A stretch of DNA of 64,000 nucleotides from Sphingobium sp. WTD-1 (GTDB lineage Bacteria; Pseudomonadota; Alphaproteobacteria; Sphingomonadales; Sphingomonadaceae): assembly GCF_030128825.1 (NCBI RefSeq), contig NZ_CP119127.1, forward strand, positions 1,736,001 through 1,800,000, in the 5' to 3' direction. A model generated the notes under the pieces. That model was given only the letters and a program-made list of their open reading frames with translations. It had not been told where the DNA came from and made no database searches. Positions 23,392 to 33,936 of this stretch are shown here, in pieces. Every line of letters begins with the position of its first letter. The first letter of the stretch is position 1. Position numbers and translations under genes: made by a program.

Positions 23392-24456
23392 ATGACCGAC
23401 GATGTGCTGATTGCGGTGGAAGGCGGCGTCGGCCGCCTGCGGTTGAACCGGCCCAAGGCGATCCATGCGCTGACCCGCGCCATGTGCGCGACCATGACCG
23501 ACGCGCTGCTCGCCTGGCAGGATGATCCGGCGATCCGTGCGGTGATGATCGATCATGCCGAAGGGCGCGGCTTCTGCGCCGGCGGCGACATCCGCCTGAT
23601 CGCGGAGAGCGCGGCCGGTGACAATCTGGCGGCGCGCGATTTCTTCGCGACCGAATATCGCCTCAACCATCTGCTCTTCACCTATGGGAAGCCGGTGATC
23701 GCCTTCATGGACGGCATCACCATGGGCGGCGGCGTCGGCATCGCCCAGCCGGCGCGCCATCGCGTCGCGACCGAACGCACCGTCTATGCCATGCCGGAAA
23801 CCGGCATTGGCCTGTTCCCCGATGTCGGCGGCGGCTGGTATCTTTCCCGCCTGCCGGGCCGATCGGGACGCTATCTTGCCGTCACGGGCGCGCGGATCGA
23901 CGGGGCGGACGCGATCGCGCTCGGCCTTGCCACCGACTATCTGCCGAGCGACCGGCTGGAGGAGGCGAAGGCCGCGATCATTGCCGACCCGACCGATATC
24001 GGCGTGGTGCTGGCGCGCTTCGCCGCCACCCCGCCCGATAGCCATTTCGCCGCCCGCCTGCCGGATATCGACCGGCTGTTCGCCAGCGACCGGCTGGAGG
24101 ATATCTATGCCGCGCTGCGCGCCGACGGATCGGACTGGGCGCTGGCGCAGATCGCTGCGCTCGACACCAAATCGCCCCAGACGATGAAGGTCGCGCTGCG
24201 GCAACTGGCGCAGGCCAGCCGCCTGACCCGCTTCGTCGACAATATGGCGATGGAATATGATCTTGCCTGCCGCATCATCGCGCGGCCGGACATTGTCGAA
24301 GGGGTGCGCGCGCTGATCGTCGACAAGGACAACCAGCCGCGTTGGAACCCACCAACGGTGGAGGCGGTCACCGACCAGCTGGTCGACGCGATCTTCGCGC
24401 CCCTGCCGGAAGGCGAGCGCTGGACCCCGTTGCCCCAGGCGGCGGTCGAGGTCTGA
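23392..24456 (+). CDS. Enoyl-CoA hydratase/isomerase family protein, 3-hydroxyisobutyryl-CoA hydrolase
   Basis: 354 residues from the ATG at 23392. That start is preferred over the ATG at 23386 because AGGGG at 23381-23385 is correctly spaced only for the second. The crotonase fold is clear: HAEGRGFCAGGDIRLI (oxyanion hole), DGITMGGGVGIAQPARHRV and MPETGIGLFPDVGGGWYLSR, which is typical of HIBCH rather than simple hydratases. The length (about 350) also fits HIBCH rather than the 260-residue hydratases. The reaction is 3-hydroxyisobutyryl-CoA to 3-hydroxyisobutyrate plus CoA in valine degradation. It follows the acyl-CoA dehydrogenase directly. A stem-loop with T-run lies after it. Confidence 0.88.
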   Translation: MTDDVLIAVEGGVGRLRLNRPKAIHALTRAMCATMTDALLAWQDDPAIRAVMIDHAEGRGFCAGGDIRLIAESAAGDNLAARDFFATEYRLNHLLFTYGKPVIAFMDGITMGGGVGIAQPARHRVATERTVYAMPETGIGLFPDVGGGWYLSRLPGRSGRYLAVTGARIDGADAIALGLATDYLPSDRLEEAKAAIIADPTDIGVVLARFAATPPDSHFAARLPDIDRLFASDRLEDIYAALRADGSDWALAQIAALDTKSPQTMKVALRQLAQASRLTRFVDNMAMEYDLACRIIARPDIVEGVRALIVDKDNQPRWNPPTVEAVTDQLVDAIFAPLPEGERWTPLPQAAVEV

Positions 24457-24468
24457 GAGTGTATTTGG

Positions 24469-24492
24469 AAATGCGCTCTTCCGCGCATTTTT
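24469..24492 (+). terminator. Intra-operon stem-loop with T-run (possible attenuating terminator)
   Basis: AAATGCGC (24469-24476), loop TCTTCC, GCGCATTT (24483-24490) followed by TT. An 8-bp stem ending in a short T-run lies between the hydrolase gene and mmsB, all in one direction. It could lower mmsB expression or stabilise the upstream mRNA. The TTGACA at 24503 is too close to the mmsB start (24530) to serve as its -35 element. Confidence 0.5.
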
Positions 24493-24529
24493 CAAACGGG
24501 CTTTGACATAATAAAAGGAGAGGACGGAC

Positions 24530-25417
24530 ATGAGCAGCATTGGCTTCATCGGCCTGGGCAATATGGGCGGCGGCATGGCCGCCAATCTGGTGAAGGCGGG
24601 CCATGCTGTCACCGCCTTCGACCTGTCCGAAGCTGCGCTGACCCGCGCCGAAGTAGCCGGTTGCACCCGCGCCGCGTCTGCCGCGGAAGCGGTTCAAGGA
24701 GTCAGCATCGTTGTCACCATGTTGCCCGCCGGCAAGCATGTCCGCGCGGTCTATGGCGAGCAATTGCTGGGCGCGGTCGGGCCGGACACGCTGCTGATCG
24801 ACTGTTCGACCATCGATGTCGCTTCGGCCCGCGCCGTCATCGAACAGGCGGCCGAGCGCGGCCTTGCCATGGTCGATGCGCCGGTGTCGGGCGGCATTGC
24901 CGCAGCCAATGCTGGCACGCTTACCTTCATGGTTGGTGGTGAGGATGCCGCCTTTGCCCGCGCCGAGCCGATCTTGCAGGCGATGGGCAAGGCGGTGATC
25001 CATGCCGGTGCGGCGGGTGCGGGGCAGGCGGCGAAGATCGTCAACAACATGCTGCTGGGCGCCACCATGGTCGCCACCTGCGAGGCTTTTGCTCTCGCCG
25101 AAAAACTGGGTCTCGATCTCCAGACCTTCTTCAACATCTCGTCCAAGGCGTCGGGGCAGAGCTGGTCGATGACCAGCTATTGCCCGGTGCCCGGCGTCGG
25201 CCCGGAAACGCCGGCCGACCGCGACTATGAAGGCGGCTTCGCCAATGCGTTGATGCTCAAGGATCTGAAGCTCGCGGTGGAGGCCGCCCATGGCGTCGAC
25301 GCCAGCGTGCCGATGGGCGCGGCGGCGGAATCGCTCTACCAGGCGCTGGTCAACACGGGTGCCGGGGGCAAGGATTTCTCCTCCATGATCCGCTTCCTCA
25401 AGGGCGTGGCAGCCTGA
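24530..25417 (+). CDS. mmsB: 3-hydroxyisobutyrate dehydrogenase
   Basis: 295 residues, normal for the family. NAD-dependent oxidation of 3-hydroxyisobutyrate to methylmalonate semialdehyde, the substrate of mmsA. N-terminal Rossmann motif IGFIGLGNMGGGMAANLVKA, substrate loop DAPVSGGIAAANAGTLTFMV (the DxPVSGG signature) near residue 118, and catalytic Lys in GAGQAAKIVNNMLLG. The C-terminal KDLKLAVEAAHGVDASVPMG matches HIBDH. Start supported by AAAAGGAGAGGACGGAC immediately upstream. It completes the valine operon after a possible attenuating stem-loop. Confidence 0.92.
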   Translation: MSSIGFIGLGNMGGGMAANLVKAGHAVTAFDLSEAALTRAEVAGCTRAASAAEAVQGVSIVVTMLPAGKHVRAVYGEQLLGAVGPDTLLIDCSTIDVASARAVIEQAAERGLAMVDAPVSGGIAAANAGTLTFMVGGEDAAFARAEPILQAMGKAVIHAGAAGAGQAAKIVNNMLLGATMVATCEAFALAEKLGLDLQTFFNISSKASGQSWSMTSYCPVPGVGPETPADRDYEGGFANALMLKDLKLAVEAAHGVDASVPMGAAAESLYQALVNTGAGGKDFSSMIRFLKGVAA

Positions 25418-25433
25418 CATCGTCGACTTGACG

Positions 25434-25472
25434 GCAACCACATATGATCTACTGTGTATCATATGTGGTTGC
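25434..25472. promoter_or_regulatory. Perfect 15-bp inverted repeat upstream of the P450 gene
   Basis: Arms 25434-25448 (GCAACCACATATGAT) and 25458-25472 (ATCATATGTGGTTGC) are exact reverse complements around a 9-base spacer (CTACTGTGT). It lies 17 bases after the mmsB stop and 40 bases before the P450 start. There is no T-run, and the AT-rich core is unlike a terminator, so an operator for a dimeric regulator is the likelier reading. Confidence 0.6.
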
Positions 25473-25512
25473 GCGATCGCTCCTGCGCGCGTGACGGCAG
25501 CATGGGAGAGAG

Positions 25513-27093
25513 ATGATGGTGGCACTGGAGGCGCGCGACTATTTTACCGATCGCGGCATATTGCAGGATCCCTATGCCTTTTTCGAGGCGGTCAGGGCAC
25601 ATGGCCCGGTCCATCAGCCGCCGGGGCGCGACTATCTGATCGTCACGGGCTTTGAGGAAACGCTCGAAGTCCTCGCCAACGCCCAGGATTTTTCCGCCGT
25701 CAACGCGCTGCAGGGGGCCGCGGCGCCCTTGCCCTTTGTCCCGCAAGGCAGCGACATCAGCGCGCAGCTTGAAGCGCATCGGCCCGATTTTCCCGGCGGC
25801 ACGATGCTGATCGGGCTGGATGACATGCCCCACACCCTGTTGCGCGGGCTGGTCAACCGGCTGTTTACCCCGTCCCGCTTGAAGGCGAATGAGCGTTTCA
25901 TATCGGACTATTCGGACCATCTGGTGCGCCAGGCGGTGGCGCAGGGCCGCACCGAACTGATCCGGGACATCGCCACCCCCTTCGTCACGCTGGTGATCGC
26001 CGACCTGCTGGGGGTGCCGGAGGAGGATCGCCAGCGCTTCATGGACGTGATCGATGCTGCGCCGCCGCCCGGCAGCCTGGACGCGGCGGACAATGACTAT
26101 GCGGGGGAAGGGCATCCGCTGATCGTCATGGGTTCCTATTTCGCCGCCTATGTCGAGGATCGGCGGCGTCATCCGCGCGAGGATATATTGACCGAACTGG
26201 CGCTGGCCAAATATGCCGACGGGACGACGCCCAGCGTGGCGGAGATCGTCAACCTCGCCACCTTCCTGTTCGGCGCCGGGCAGGACACCAGCGCCAAGTT
26301 GCTGGGCAACGCCATGCGCCATATTGTCGATCAGCCGGGGCTTCAGGACCAGCTCCGTGCCGACCCGGCGCTGATCCCGGCCTTGATCGAGGAAGTGCTA
26401 CGGATCGAGGGATCGAGCAAGCAGACAGCGCGGGTCGCGCGGCGCGATACCCGGATCGGCGATCGGGCGGTGCCGGCGGGCACCTGCATATTGCTGGCGC
26501 TGGCGGCGGCCAATCGCGATCCTGCGCGCTGGGACGCGCCTGCGGAACTGAAACTGGATCGTCCCCGCATTCGCGAGCATGTCGCCTTCGGCCGGGGCAA
26601 GCATGTCTGCGCCGGCGCGCCGCTCGCCCGTGTCGAGGTGCGGATCATCCTGGAGAAATTTCTGGAGCATAGCAGCGCGATCGAACTCGACCCGGCCCGC
26701 CATGGCCCGCCCGGTGCCCGCGACCTGCATTTCGAGCCGAGCTTCATCATTCGCGGACTGGACGACCTGCACCTGATACTGACGCCATCGGCCGCCGCAT
26801 TGGCCGATCGGGGTGAAGTGGACCGCTTCCCCGTTGCAGGGCAAAAGCCGCAAGCGCAGGCGGAACCACAGGATGAAATGCTGTCGACCGCTCGCACGAA
26901 GATCGGCGTGCTGCTGGCCGATCCGCAGGCGCGCAGGCTGCTCGACCGCTATTTTCCCGGCGTGGCGGATGACCAGCGCATTGCGATGGCAAGGGGCATG
27001 ACGCTGCGAGCGATCCAGCCCTTCGCCCCGTCGCAGTTCACGGATGCGGCGCTCGACGCGCTGGACGCCGATCTGGCGGCTCTTGCCGCATGA
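25513..27093 (+). CDS. Cytochrome P450 with a C-terminal extension
   Basis: 526 residues, about 100 more than a usual bacterial P450. The P450 domain (1 to about 430) shows the I-helix LFGAGQDTSAKLL, the ExxR helix (EEVLRIEG), and the heme loop FGRGKHVCAGAPLARVEVRI with the axial ligand at Cys366. The extension after about residue 440 begins with a Gln/Ala/Pro linker (VAGQKPQAQAEPQDE). It continues into a small helical module (LLADPQARRLLDRYFPG, QRIAMARGMTLRAIQPFAP, FTDAALDALDADLAAL) unlike ferredoxin or flavodoxin fusions. Substrate unknown. Preceded by a perfect palindrome; no redox partner gene is adjacent. ATGs at 25513 and 25516 are both possible starts behind GGGAGAGAG. Confidence 0.88.
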   Translation: MMVALEARDYFTDRGILQDPYAFFEAVRAHGPVHQPPGRDYLIVTGFEETLEVLANAQDFSAVNALQGAAAPLPFVPQGSDISAQLEAHRPDFPGGTMLIGLDDMPHTLLRGLVNRLFTPSRLKANERFISDYSDHLVRQAVAQGRTELIRDIATPFVTLVIADLLGVPEEDRQRFMDVIDAAPPPGSLDAADNDYAGEGHPLIVMGSYFAAYVEDRRRHPREDILTELALAKYADGTTPSVAEIVNLATFLFGAGQDTSAKLLGNAMRHIVDQPGLQDQLRADPALIPALIEEVLRIEGSSKQTARVARRDTRIGDRAVPAGTCILLALAAANRDPARWDAPAELKLDRPRIREHVAFGRGKHVCAGAPLARVEVRIILEKFLEHSSAIELDPARHGPPGARDLHFEPSFIIRGLDDLHLILTPSAAALADRGEVDRFPVAGQKPQAQAEPQDEMLSTARTKIGVLLADPQARRLLDRYFPGVADDQRIAMARGMTLRAIQPFAPSQFTDAALDALDADLAALAA

Positions 27094-27131
27094 GGCGGCG
27101 GCGCGGGGCGATGGCCCGCGCCGTCCCGGTG

Positions 27132-27764
27132 TCAGTTATTGACGAAGGTCAGCGTGGCGATGTTGTAGAGCGTCGCCACCTTGGCCCCACGCAGGCTGAG
27201 GTCGCCCTTTTCCTCCTGCGTCGCGGTCAGGATGTAGCGGCCCTTTTCCTTGATCGGCAGGGCCACGCGGCCCTGGGCGTCGGTGACGAAGCCCTTCGAC
27301 CATTTGTCGGGCGAAATCGCGGTCACCTTGACCCCGGCAAGCGGCTTGCCGTCGCGGACCAGCGTGAAGCTGCTGGCGCCTGGCGCAGTCGGCACGATTT
27401 CCAGCGGCATCCCGGCCTTGGCCTCGCTGCGGCCGGCACGCGCATAATAGATCACGCCTTCCTTCTTGCCTTCTTCGCCCCAGGGATCGAACACGCTGTC
27501 GTCGATCACGCGCACGTCGCCGGCGGGCACGGCGACCTCGATATAGCCGGCCTTGCGCACCTGCGGCGTGGAGGAGGCGGGCACCAGCTTGGGCGCCTTC
27601 AGCTTCTCGAACTCGGGGTCTCCACCCTCGGGCAGCGGATCGCCCGGTTCGCCCAGATAGATGCGCGCCGGGCCGGCACCGTCACGCTCGACCCACACTT
27701 CATGCGCCTGCGCCATCGCGGGCAGACAGGCGATCGCCAGCAGCGCACTAGTCCATTTCAGCAT
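27132..27764 (-). CDS. DUF4198-family periplasmic protein
   Basis: 210 residues with a clear signal peptide (LKWTSALLAIACLPAMAQA) directly followed by the family-typical mature start HEVWVERDG. The rest is a beta-sandwich type fold (SFTLVRDGKPLAGVKVTAIS, GRVALPIKEKGRYILTATQE). DUF4198 proteins, related to NikM-like metal-uptake accessory proteins, often accompany TonB receptors. Here the siderophore-type receptor gene ends 11 bases upstream on the same strand, so the two form an operon. A role in binding the transported metal or ligand in the periplasm is inferred. Confidence 0.8.
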   Translation of the reverse strand: MLKWTSALLAIACLPAMAQAHEVWVERDGAGPARIYLGEPGDPLPEGGDPEFEKLKAPKLVPASSTPQVRKAGYIEVAVPAGDVRVIDDSVFDPWGEEGKKEGVIYYARAGRSEAKAGMPLEIVPTAPGASSFTLVRDGKPLAGVKVTAISPDKWSKGFVTDAQGRVALPIKEKGRYILTATQEEKGDLSLRGAKVATLYNIATLTFVNN

Positions 27765-27775
27765 AGTCTCTCTCC

Positions 27776-29845
27776 TCAGAAACGGAAGCCGACCGTGCCC
27801 ATGACGTTGCGCGGCGCGCCCATGAAGCAGTCGCCACGCGCCAGGCAGGACGCGTAATATTTCTTGTTGAGCAGGTTGGTCGCGTTGAGCGCAAAGCGCC
27901 AGTCCTGCCAGGTGATTTCCGCCAGCGCGTCGACGGTGGTGCGCGACGGCGTGACGATCGACCAGATTGCGCTGGTCGACACGCTCTTGCCGCTATAGAC
28001 GACGCCGCCGCCCAGGCGCAGCTGCGCCTCGTCGGACAGGCCGAAGGTCTTGGTGGACCAGAGTGACGCGGTGTGGCGCGGCATATAGTCGAGGCTGGTG
28101 TTGGTTTCCGACTTCAGCTTCGAATAGCCATAATTGGCCAGCAGTTCGAAATTGCCGGGCAGGGTGTGGCTCGCCTCGATCTCGAAGCCCTTGGTGTTGA
28201 GCACGCCCGACTGTTCGGTGCCGCCCGCCGCGAGATAGAGGACGCGGTTGCGCTCCTTGATCTTGAACACGGTGGCAGTGACCAGGGTGCTGGGGGCGGG
28301 CTGCCACTTCACGCCGGCTTCATATTGGGTGCCGGTCTGCGGCTTGTAGGCATCGCCATAGCTGCCATCGCCATTGTCGATCCGGCCGGCGACCGGCAGG
28401 AAGCTCTCGGTGTAGCTGAAGAAGGGCGAGATGCCGGCGCCGATTTCGCCGATGATGCCGGCGCGGAAGGTGGTGGCATTGTCCTTCTGGCCCGAAGAGC
28501 CGGTGACGCGGTCGCGGCGGGCGCCCAGCACGACCGATACCCGGTCATAGAAGCGGATCTGGTCCTGGACATAGACGCCCAGCTGCTTCTGGCTGTCGCT
28601 GGTGAACGGACCGGTCGGATCATAGGTCGCCAGCGCATCATAATCGATGTCGTAAAGGTCGACCAGTTCATAGCCGCCGGCATAACGCTTGGACACCTTG
28701 TTCCAGCTATAGTCGATGCCGACCAGCAGCTTGTGCTCGATATTGGCGCCGGTGTTGAAATTGAACTGGACGTTGTTGTCGGTCGAAAAGACGTTCATCC
28801 GCGCGTCGCTGGCGTCGGCCGTCAGCGCGATGGTGCGCCCGTCAGTGCCATAGACCGAGAAGGGATCCTGTGGGTTGGTATAGCTGTCGGCATAGTGGGT
28901 GTTATATTCGAGGTCGCTGTCGATATAGCGCGCCTTGAGGCTGAGCTTCACATTGTCGGAGAAGCGGTGGGTGATGGAGCCGCCACCCTGCAGAGACCGG
29001 CCATCATAGCGATCCCAGCCGGCCTTGCCGACGAAGGTGTAGCGATCCAGCTGCTCGCCCGCGACATTGTTGGGCATGAAGGTGCCGACGATCGGCAGGA
29101 ACTGCGACGTGGAGCCGGTATCATCCTCCTGATAGAGGCCGGTCAGCACGATGTCGGTATCCGGGGTCGGCTGCCAGCGGATCGAGGGCGCGAACATGAC
29201 GCGGTCGTCGGGGACATGGTCGACATAGGTGTCGGCGTCGCGGACGCGGCCGACGAAACGCACCGCCAGATTGTCGGCCAGCGCGACATTGACGTCGCCC
29301 ATCGCTTCCTTGCGGTCATAGCTGCCATAGACCAGGTTGAGTTCGCCGCGCGTGGTGAAATCGGGCGTCTTGCTGACCAGGTTGACCAGGCCGCCGATCG
29401 ACCCCTGGCCGAACAGCACCGATGCCGGGCCGCGCAGGATTTCCACGCGCGAGAAATTATAGGGGTCCGACGTGATCGACGCATAATAGCTGAAGATGTC
29501 GCGCATGCCGTCGCGGAACTGCAGCGCGTCCAGGCCACGCACGTTGAAACCGTCGACGCGGGTATCGCGACCATAGGGATTGGCCAGCACGCCGGCGGCA
29601 TATTTCACCGTATCGCTGATGCTGATCGCACCCTGCGACAGATATTGTTCGGACGTGATGACCTTGATCGGCTGGGGCAGTTCGACCAGCGCGGTGTCGG
29701 TCTTCGACCCGGTGGTCGCGGCGGTGACGACGATGCTGTCTTCGTCGGTGCGGGGGGCGTCCGCAGCGGCCGCCTCTGCCGACCAGGCGGTGCCATGGCA
29801 CAGCGCGATCAGGGCCGCGCCGCTCAATGCGATGAACTTCTTCAT
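27776..29845 (-). CDS. TonB-dependent siderophore receptor (FhuA/FpvA-like)
   Basis: 689 residues. Signal peptide 1-22 (KKFIALSGAALIALCHGTAW), TonB box DSIVVTA, plug domain (QPIKVITSEQYLSQGAISIS, GFNVRGLDALQFRDGM, RVEILRGPASVLFGQGSIGG). The 22-strand barrel ends in GTVGFRF with C-terminal Phe. The plug segment SVLFGQGSIGGLVNLVSK is typical of ferric-siderophore receptors. It is cotranscribed with the DUF4198 gene downstream. A Fur-box-like sequence lies about 40 bases upstream of its start, consistent with iron control. Confidence 0.9.
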   Translation of the reverse strand: MKKFIALSGAALIALCHGTAWSAEAAAADAPRTDEDSIVVTAATTGSKTDTALVELPQPIKVITSEQYLSQGAISISDTVKYAAGVLANPYGRDTRVDGFNVRGLDALQFRDGMRDIFSYYASITSDPYNFSRVEILRGPASVLFGQGSIGGLVNLVSKTPDFTTRGELNLVYGSYDRKEAMGDVNVALADNLAVRFVGRVRDADTYVDHVPDDRVMFAPSIRWQPTPDTDIVLTGLYQEDDTGSTSQFLPIVGTFMPNNVAGEQLDRYTFVGKAGWDRYDGRSLQGGGSITHRFSDNVKLSLKARYIDSDLEYNTHYADSYTNPQDPFSVYGTDGRTIALTADASDARMNVFSTDNNVQFNFNTGANIEHKLLVGIDYSWNKVSKRYAGGYELVDLYDIDYDALATYDPTGPFTSDSQKQLGVYVQDQIRFYDRVSVVLGARRDRVTGSSGQKDNATTFRAGIIGEIGAGISPFFSYTESFLPVAGRIDNGDGSYGDAYKPQTGTQYEAGVKWQPAPSTLVTATVFKIKERNRVLYLAAGGTEQSGVLNTKGFEIEASHTLPGNFELLANYGYSKLKSETNTSLDYMPRHTASLWSTKTFGLSDEAQLRLGGGVVYSGKSVSTSAIWSIVTPSRTTVDALAEITWQDWRFALNATNLLNKKYYASCLARGDCFMGAPRNVMGTVGFRF

Positions 29846-29884
29846 ATGGGATCCCCCGTGACTCGGTTATGGGGCGCCCATAGC

Positions 29885-29905
29885 GATATTGATATTCGTT
29901 CGCAA
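29885..29905 (-). promoter_or_regulatory. Fur-box-like operator upstream of the siderophore receptor
   Basis: GATATTGATATTCGTTCGCA (29885-29904) resembles the GATAAT-type hexamer repeats of Fur boxes: two direct GATATT-like units then an inverted one. It lies 40 bases upstream of the start of the minus-strand siderophore receptor gene, an appropriate operator position. It is a match by eye only. Confidence 0.45.
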
Positions 29906-29917
29906 TTATGTTGACAC

Positions 29918-29976
29918 GCATTTGCGAGAAGCATGTTGCGCAAATGCAACCGGCCGCCCCCGATGGCGCGGCCGGT
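29918..29976. other. Two hairpins between ligI end and receptor promoter
   Basis: First, a perfect 9-bp inverted repeat GCATTTGCG (29918-29926)/CGCAAATGC (29939-29947). Second, a GC-rich one ACCGGCCGC (29949-29957)/GCGGCCGGT (29968-29976). The latter lies 25 bases beyond the ligI stop in its reading direction and could end the ligK-U-I transcript, though no T-run follows. The former may be an operator for the receptor gene. Confidence 0.4.
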
Positions 29977-30000
29977 CCTGTGTAGAAATGGGTAGTGGCC

Positions 30001-31941
<1,941 letters not shown>

Positions 31942-31949
<8 letters not shown>

Positions 31950-32616
31950 ATTTCAGGCCCATTTCCTGGAGGCGCGGGCGCATATTATAGATGTCGAGGC
32001 CCAGTTCCCCGGCGGCCAGGCGGACGCGCTTGGCTTCCTCGGCGGCTTCGCGGGCCTGCGCCTTTTCCAGCACGGCGGCGGCGTCGGCGCGCGGCACGAT
32101 GCACACGCCATCATCGTCAGCGATGATCACGTCGCCCGGATTGACCAGCGCATTGGCACATACGACCGGGATATTGACCGATCCCAGCGTGCCCTTGATC
32201 GTGCCCTGGGCGTGGACCGCCTTGGACCAGACCGGGAAGTTCATCTGCTTGAGGTCGCGCACGTCGCGGACGCCCGCGTCGATGATGAGGCCACGGCAGC
32301 CGCGTGCCTGGGCGGAGGTGGCGAGCAGGTCGCCGAAATAGCCGTCGGTGCAGGGGCTGGTCGGGGCGAGCAGCAATATGTCGCCTTCTTTCAACTGTTC
32401 GATCGCGACATGGACCATCCAGTTGTCGCCCGGCGGGGCGGAGATCGTCACCGCGCTGCCGGCGATGCGGGCGCCCGGATAGATGGGGCGCATATAGGGG
32501 GCGAGCAGGCCCTTGCGGCCCTGGGCTTCATGGACGGTGGCGACGCCCGCCTTGGCGAGGCCATCGATGACGGCGAGGTCCGCCCGTTCGATATTCTGGA
32601 CGACAATGCCGGACAT
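31942..32616 (-). CDS. ligK: 4-carboxy-4-hydroxy-2-oxoadipate aldolase
   Basis: 224 residues from the ATG at 32616. Class II divalent-metal aldolase of the RraA/HMG-aldolase fold: [20 protein letters not shown], then [20 protein letters not shown] and the substrate-binding [18 protein letters not shown] with Arg and Asp of the active site. It splits 4-carboxy-4-hydroxy-2-oxoadipate to pyruvate and oxaloacetate, the last step of the pathway, and can decarboxylate oxaloacetate. First gene of the ligK-ligU-ligI operon, divergent from ligR with about 100 bases between. Confidence 0.93.
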
Positions 32617-32720
32617 CAAGCCTTCTCCTAGCGCATAAGTTGACAGCGATGTGGACAGGTGCAGCGCGATGCTCAAATCCGAACTGGAACCAGTGCATAA
32701 ATTTTTGCTAAGTGTTGGAC
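32617..32720. promoter_or_regulatory. ligK/ligR divergent promoter with near-palindromic dyad
   Basis: The intergenic region carries a dyad GCATAAATTTTTGC (32695-32708; 12 of 14 positions symmetric) just 12 bases before the ligR ATG, and a second GCATAA (32636-32641) on the ligK side followed by TTGACA. Two copies of a GCATAA half-site in a LysR-divergent region suggest regulator binding and autoregulation. The close position to the ligR start would fit repression of ligR. Confidence 0.45.
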
Positions 32721-33872
32721 ATGAACCCCGACCAGTTCAATATCCGTCATCTCGCCGCGATGGCGGCCGTGGTGGAGCTTGGCAGCGTCAGCCTGGCGGC
32801 GCGCGCGGTCAACCTGACCCAGCCGGCGGTGACCCAGGGGATCGCCAAGCTGGAGGCGCAACTGGGCCTGCCGCTGTTCGCGCGCCAGCCCGGCGGCATG
32901 GTCGCGCTGGAGCCGGCGGAACGGCTGAAGCCCCGGATCGATGCGGCTCTGCGCCTGATCGGCAGCAATCGGGTGACGGCGGCGCAGGTGCGCGCCTTCG
33001 TCGCCCTGGCGCGCGGCGGCAGCTATGCAGCGGCGGCAGTGGCGACCGGGGTGGCCGAACCGTCGCTGCATCGCGCGGTCGGCGATCTGGGGCTGGCGCT
33101 GGGGCAAAGGCTGGTCGACCGGCGCGGGCGCGGCGTGATGCTGACCAGGGCGGGGACGGTGCTGGCGCAGCGGCTGCGGCTGGCGCTGGCGGAATTGCGG
33201 CAGGGGTTGGAGGATCTGGCCGACCTGCGCGGGCAGGAGGGCGGGCGCATTCTGGTCGGCGCCATGCCGCTGTCGCGCGCGCGCCTGATCCCCGATGCGA
33301 TCGCACGGTTCCGCGCCGATTTCCCGCTGGTCGACATCAGCGTGCATGAAGGATCGCATGCCGAACTGGTCGGCCCGCTGCGCGATGGCGAAATCGACAT
33401 GATGGTTGGCGCGCTGCGCGATCCGGCGATGGCGCTGGACCTGACGCAACGGCCCTTGTTCGAGGATCGACCGACCATCCTGGCGCGGCACGGCCATGCG
33501 CTGGCGGCGGGCTGGGACGCCGATGCGCTGCGCCGCTATCCCTGGATCCTGCCGCCGGAAGGCACGCCGCTGCGCCAATTGTGGCAGGCGATGTTCGCGG
33601 CGCTGGGCGGCGGTCTGCCGGCGGTGCCGATCGAATGCGGATCGGTGATGACGATCCGGCAATTGCTGGTCGGCGGGGAGTATCTGACCTTGCTGTCGCA
33701 CGATCAACTGGCGCTGGAGCTGGAGGCGGGGCTGCTGATCGATATCGGCCCGGCACCCGGCGCGATCAGCCGGAACATCAGCCTCACCACGCGGGCCGAC
33801 TGGCGCCCGACCCGGCTACAGCAGCAGTTCATGGCTGCGATCGATCAGGCTGCGGTACATATGAATTCGTAA
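32721..33872 (+). CDS. ligR: LysR-type regulator of the lig genes, with two tandem winged helices
   Basis: 383 residues from the ATG at 32721, about 80 longer than a standard LysR protein. Residues 8-65 form a LysR winged helix ([34 protein letters not shown]). Residues 86-145 form a second one ([57 protein letters not shown]). The co-inducer domain starts at about 172 ([20 protein letters not shown]). Its location between ligKUI and the ligJABC operon marks it as the LigR-type activator of the pathway. Symbol by position and family; the tandem helix arrangement should be compared with the characterised LigR. Confidence 0.8.
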   Translation: MNPDQFNIRHLAAMAAVVELGSVSLAARAVNLTQPAVTQGIAKLEAQLGLPLFARQPGGMVALEPAERLKPRIDAALRLIGSNRVTAAQVRAFVALARGGSYAAAAVATGVAEPSLHRAVGDLGLALGQRLVDRRGRGVMLTRAGTVLAQRLRLALAELRQGLEDLADLRGQEGGRILVGAMPLSRARLIPDAIARFRADFPLVDISVHEGSHAELVGPLRDGEIDMMVGALRDPAMALDLTQRPLFEDRPTILARHGHALAAGWDADALRRYPWILPPEGTPLRQLWQAMFAALGGGLPAVPIECGSVMTIRQLLVGGEYLTLLSHDQLALELEAGLLIDIGPAPGAISRNISLTTRADWRPTRLQQQFMAAIDQAAVHMNS

Positions 33873-33936
33873 AATCTTATACTGATCCAGCGGATTCGAT
33901 TGGCGGCATCAGACATGATCCGTCATCCAACCCGCC

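Noticed and set aside
24503..24530. TTGACA as a promoter -35 element for mmsB
   Set aside because: Only 22 bases to the start codon, so no room for a -10 and leader; the sequence overlaps the ribosome-binding region.
25434..25472. Palindrome before the P450 gene as terminator of the valine operon
   Set aside because: The stem is AT-rich and no T-run follows, so an operator is the better reading.
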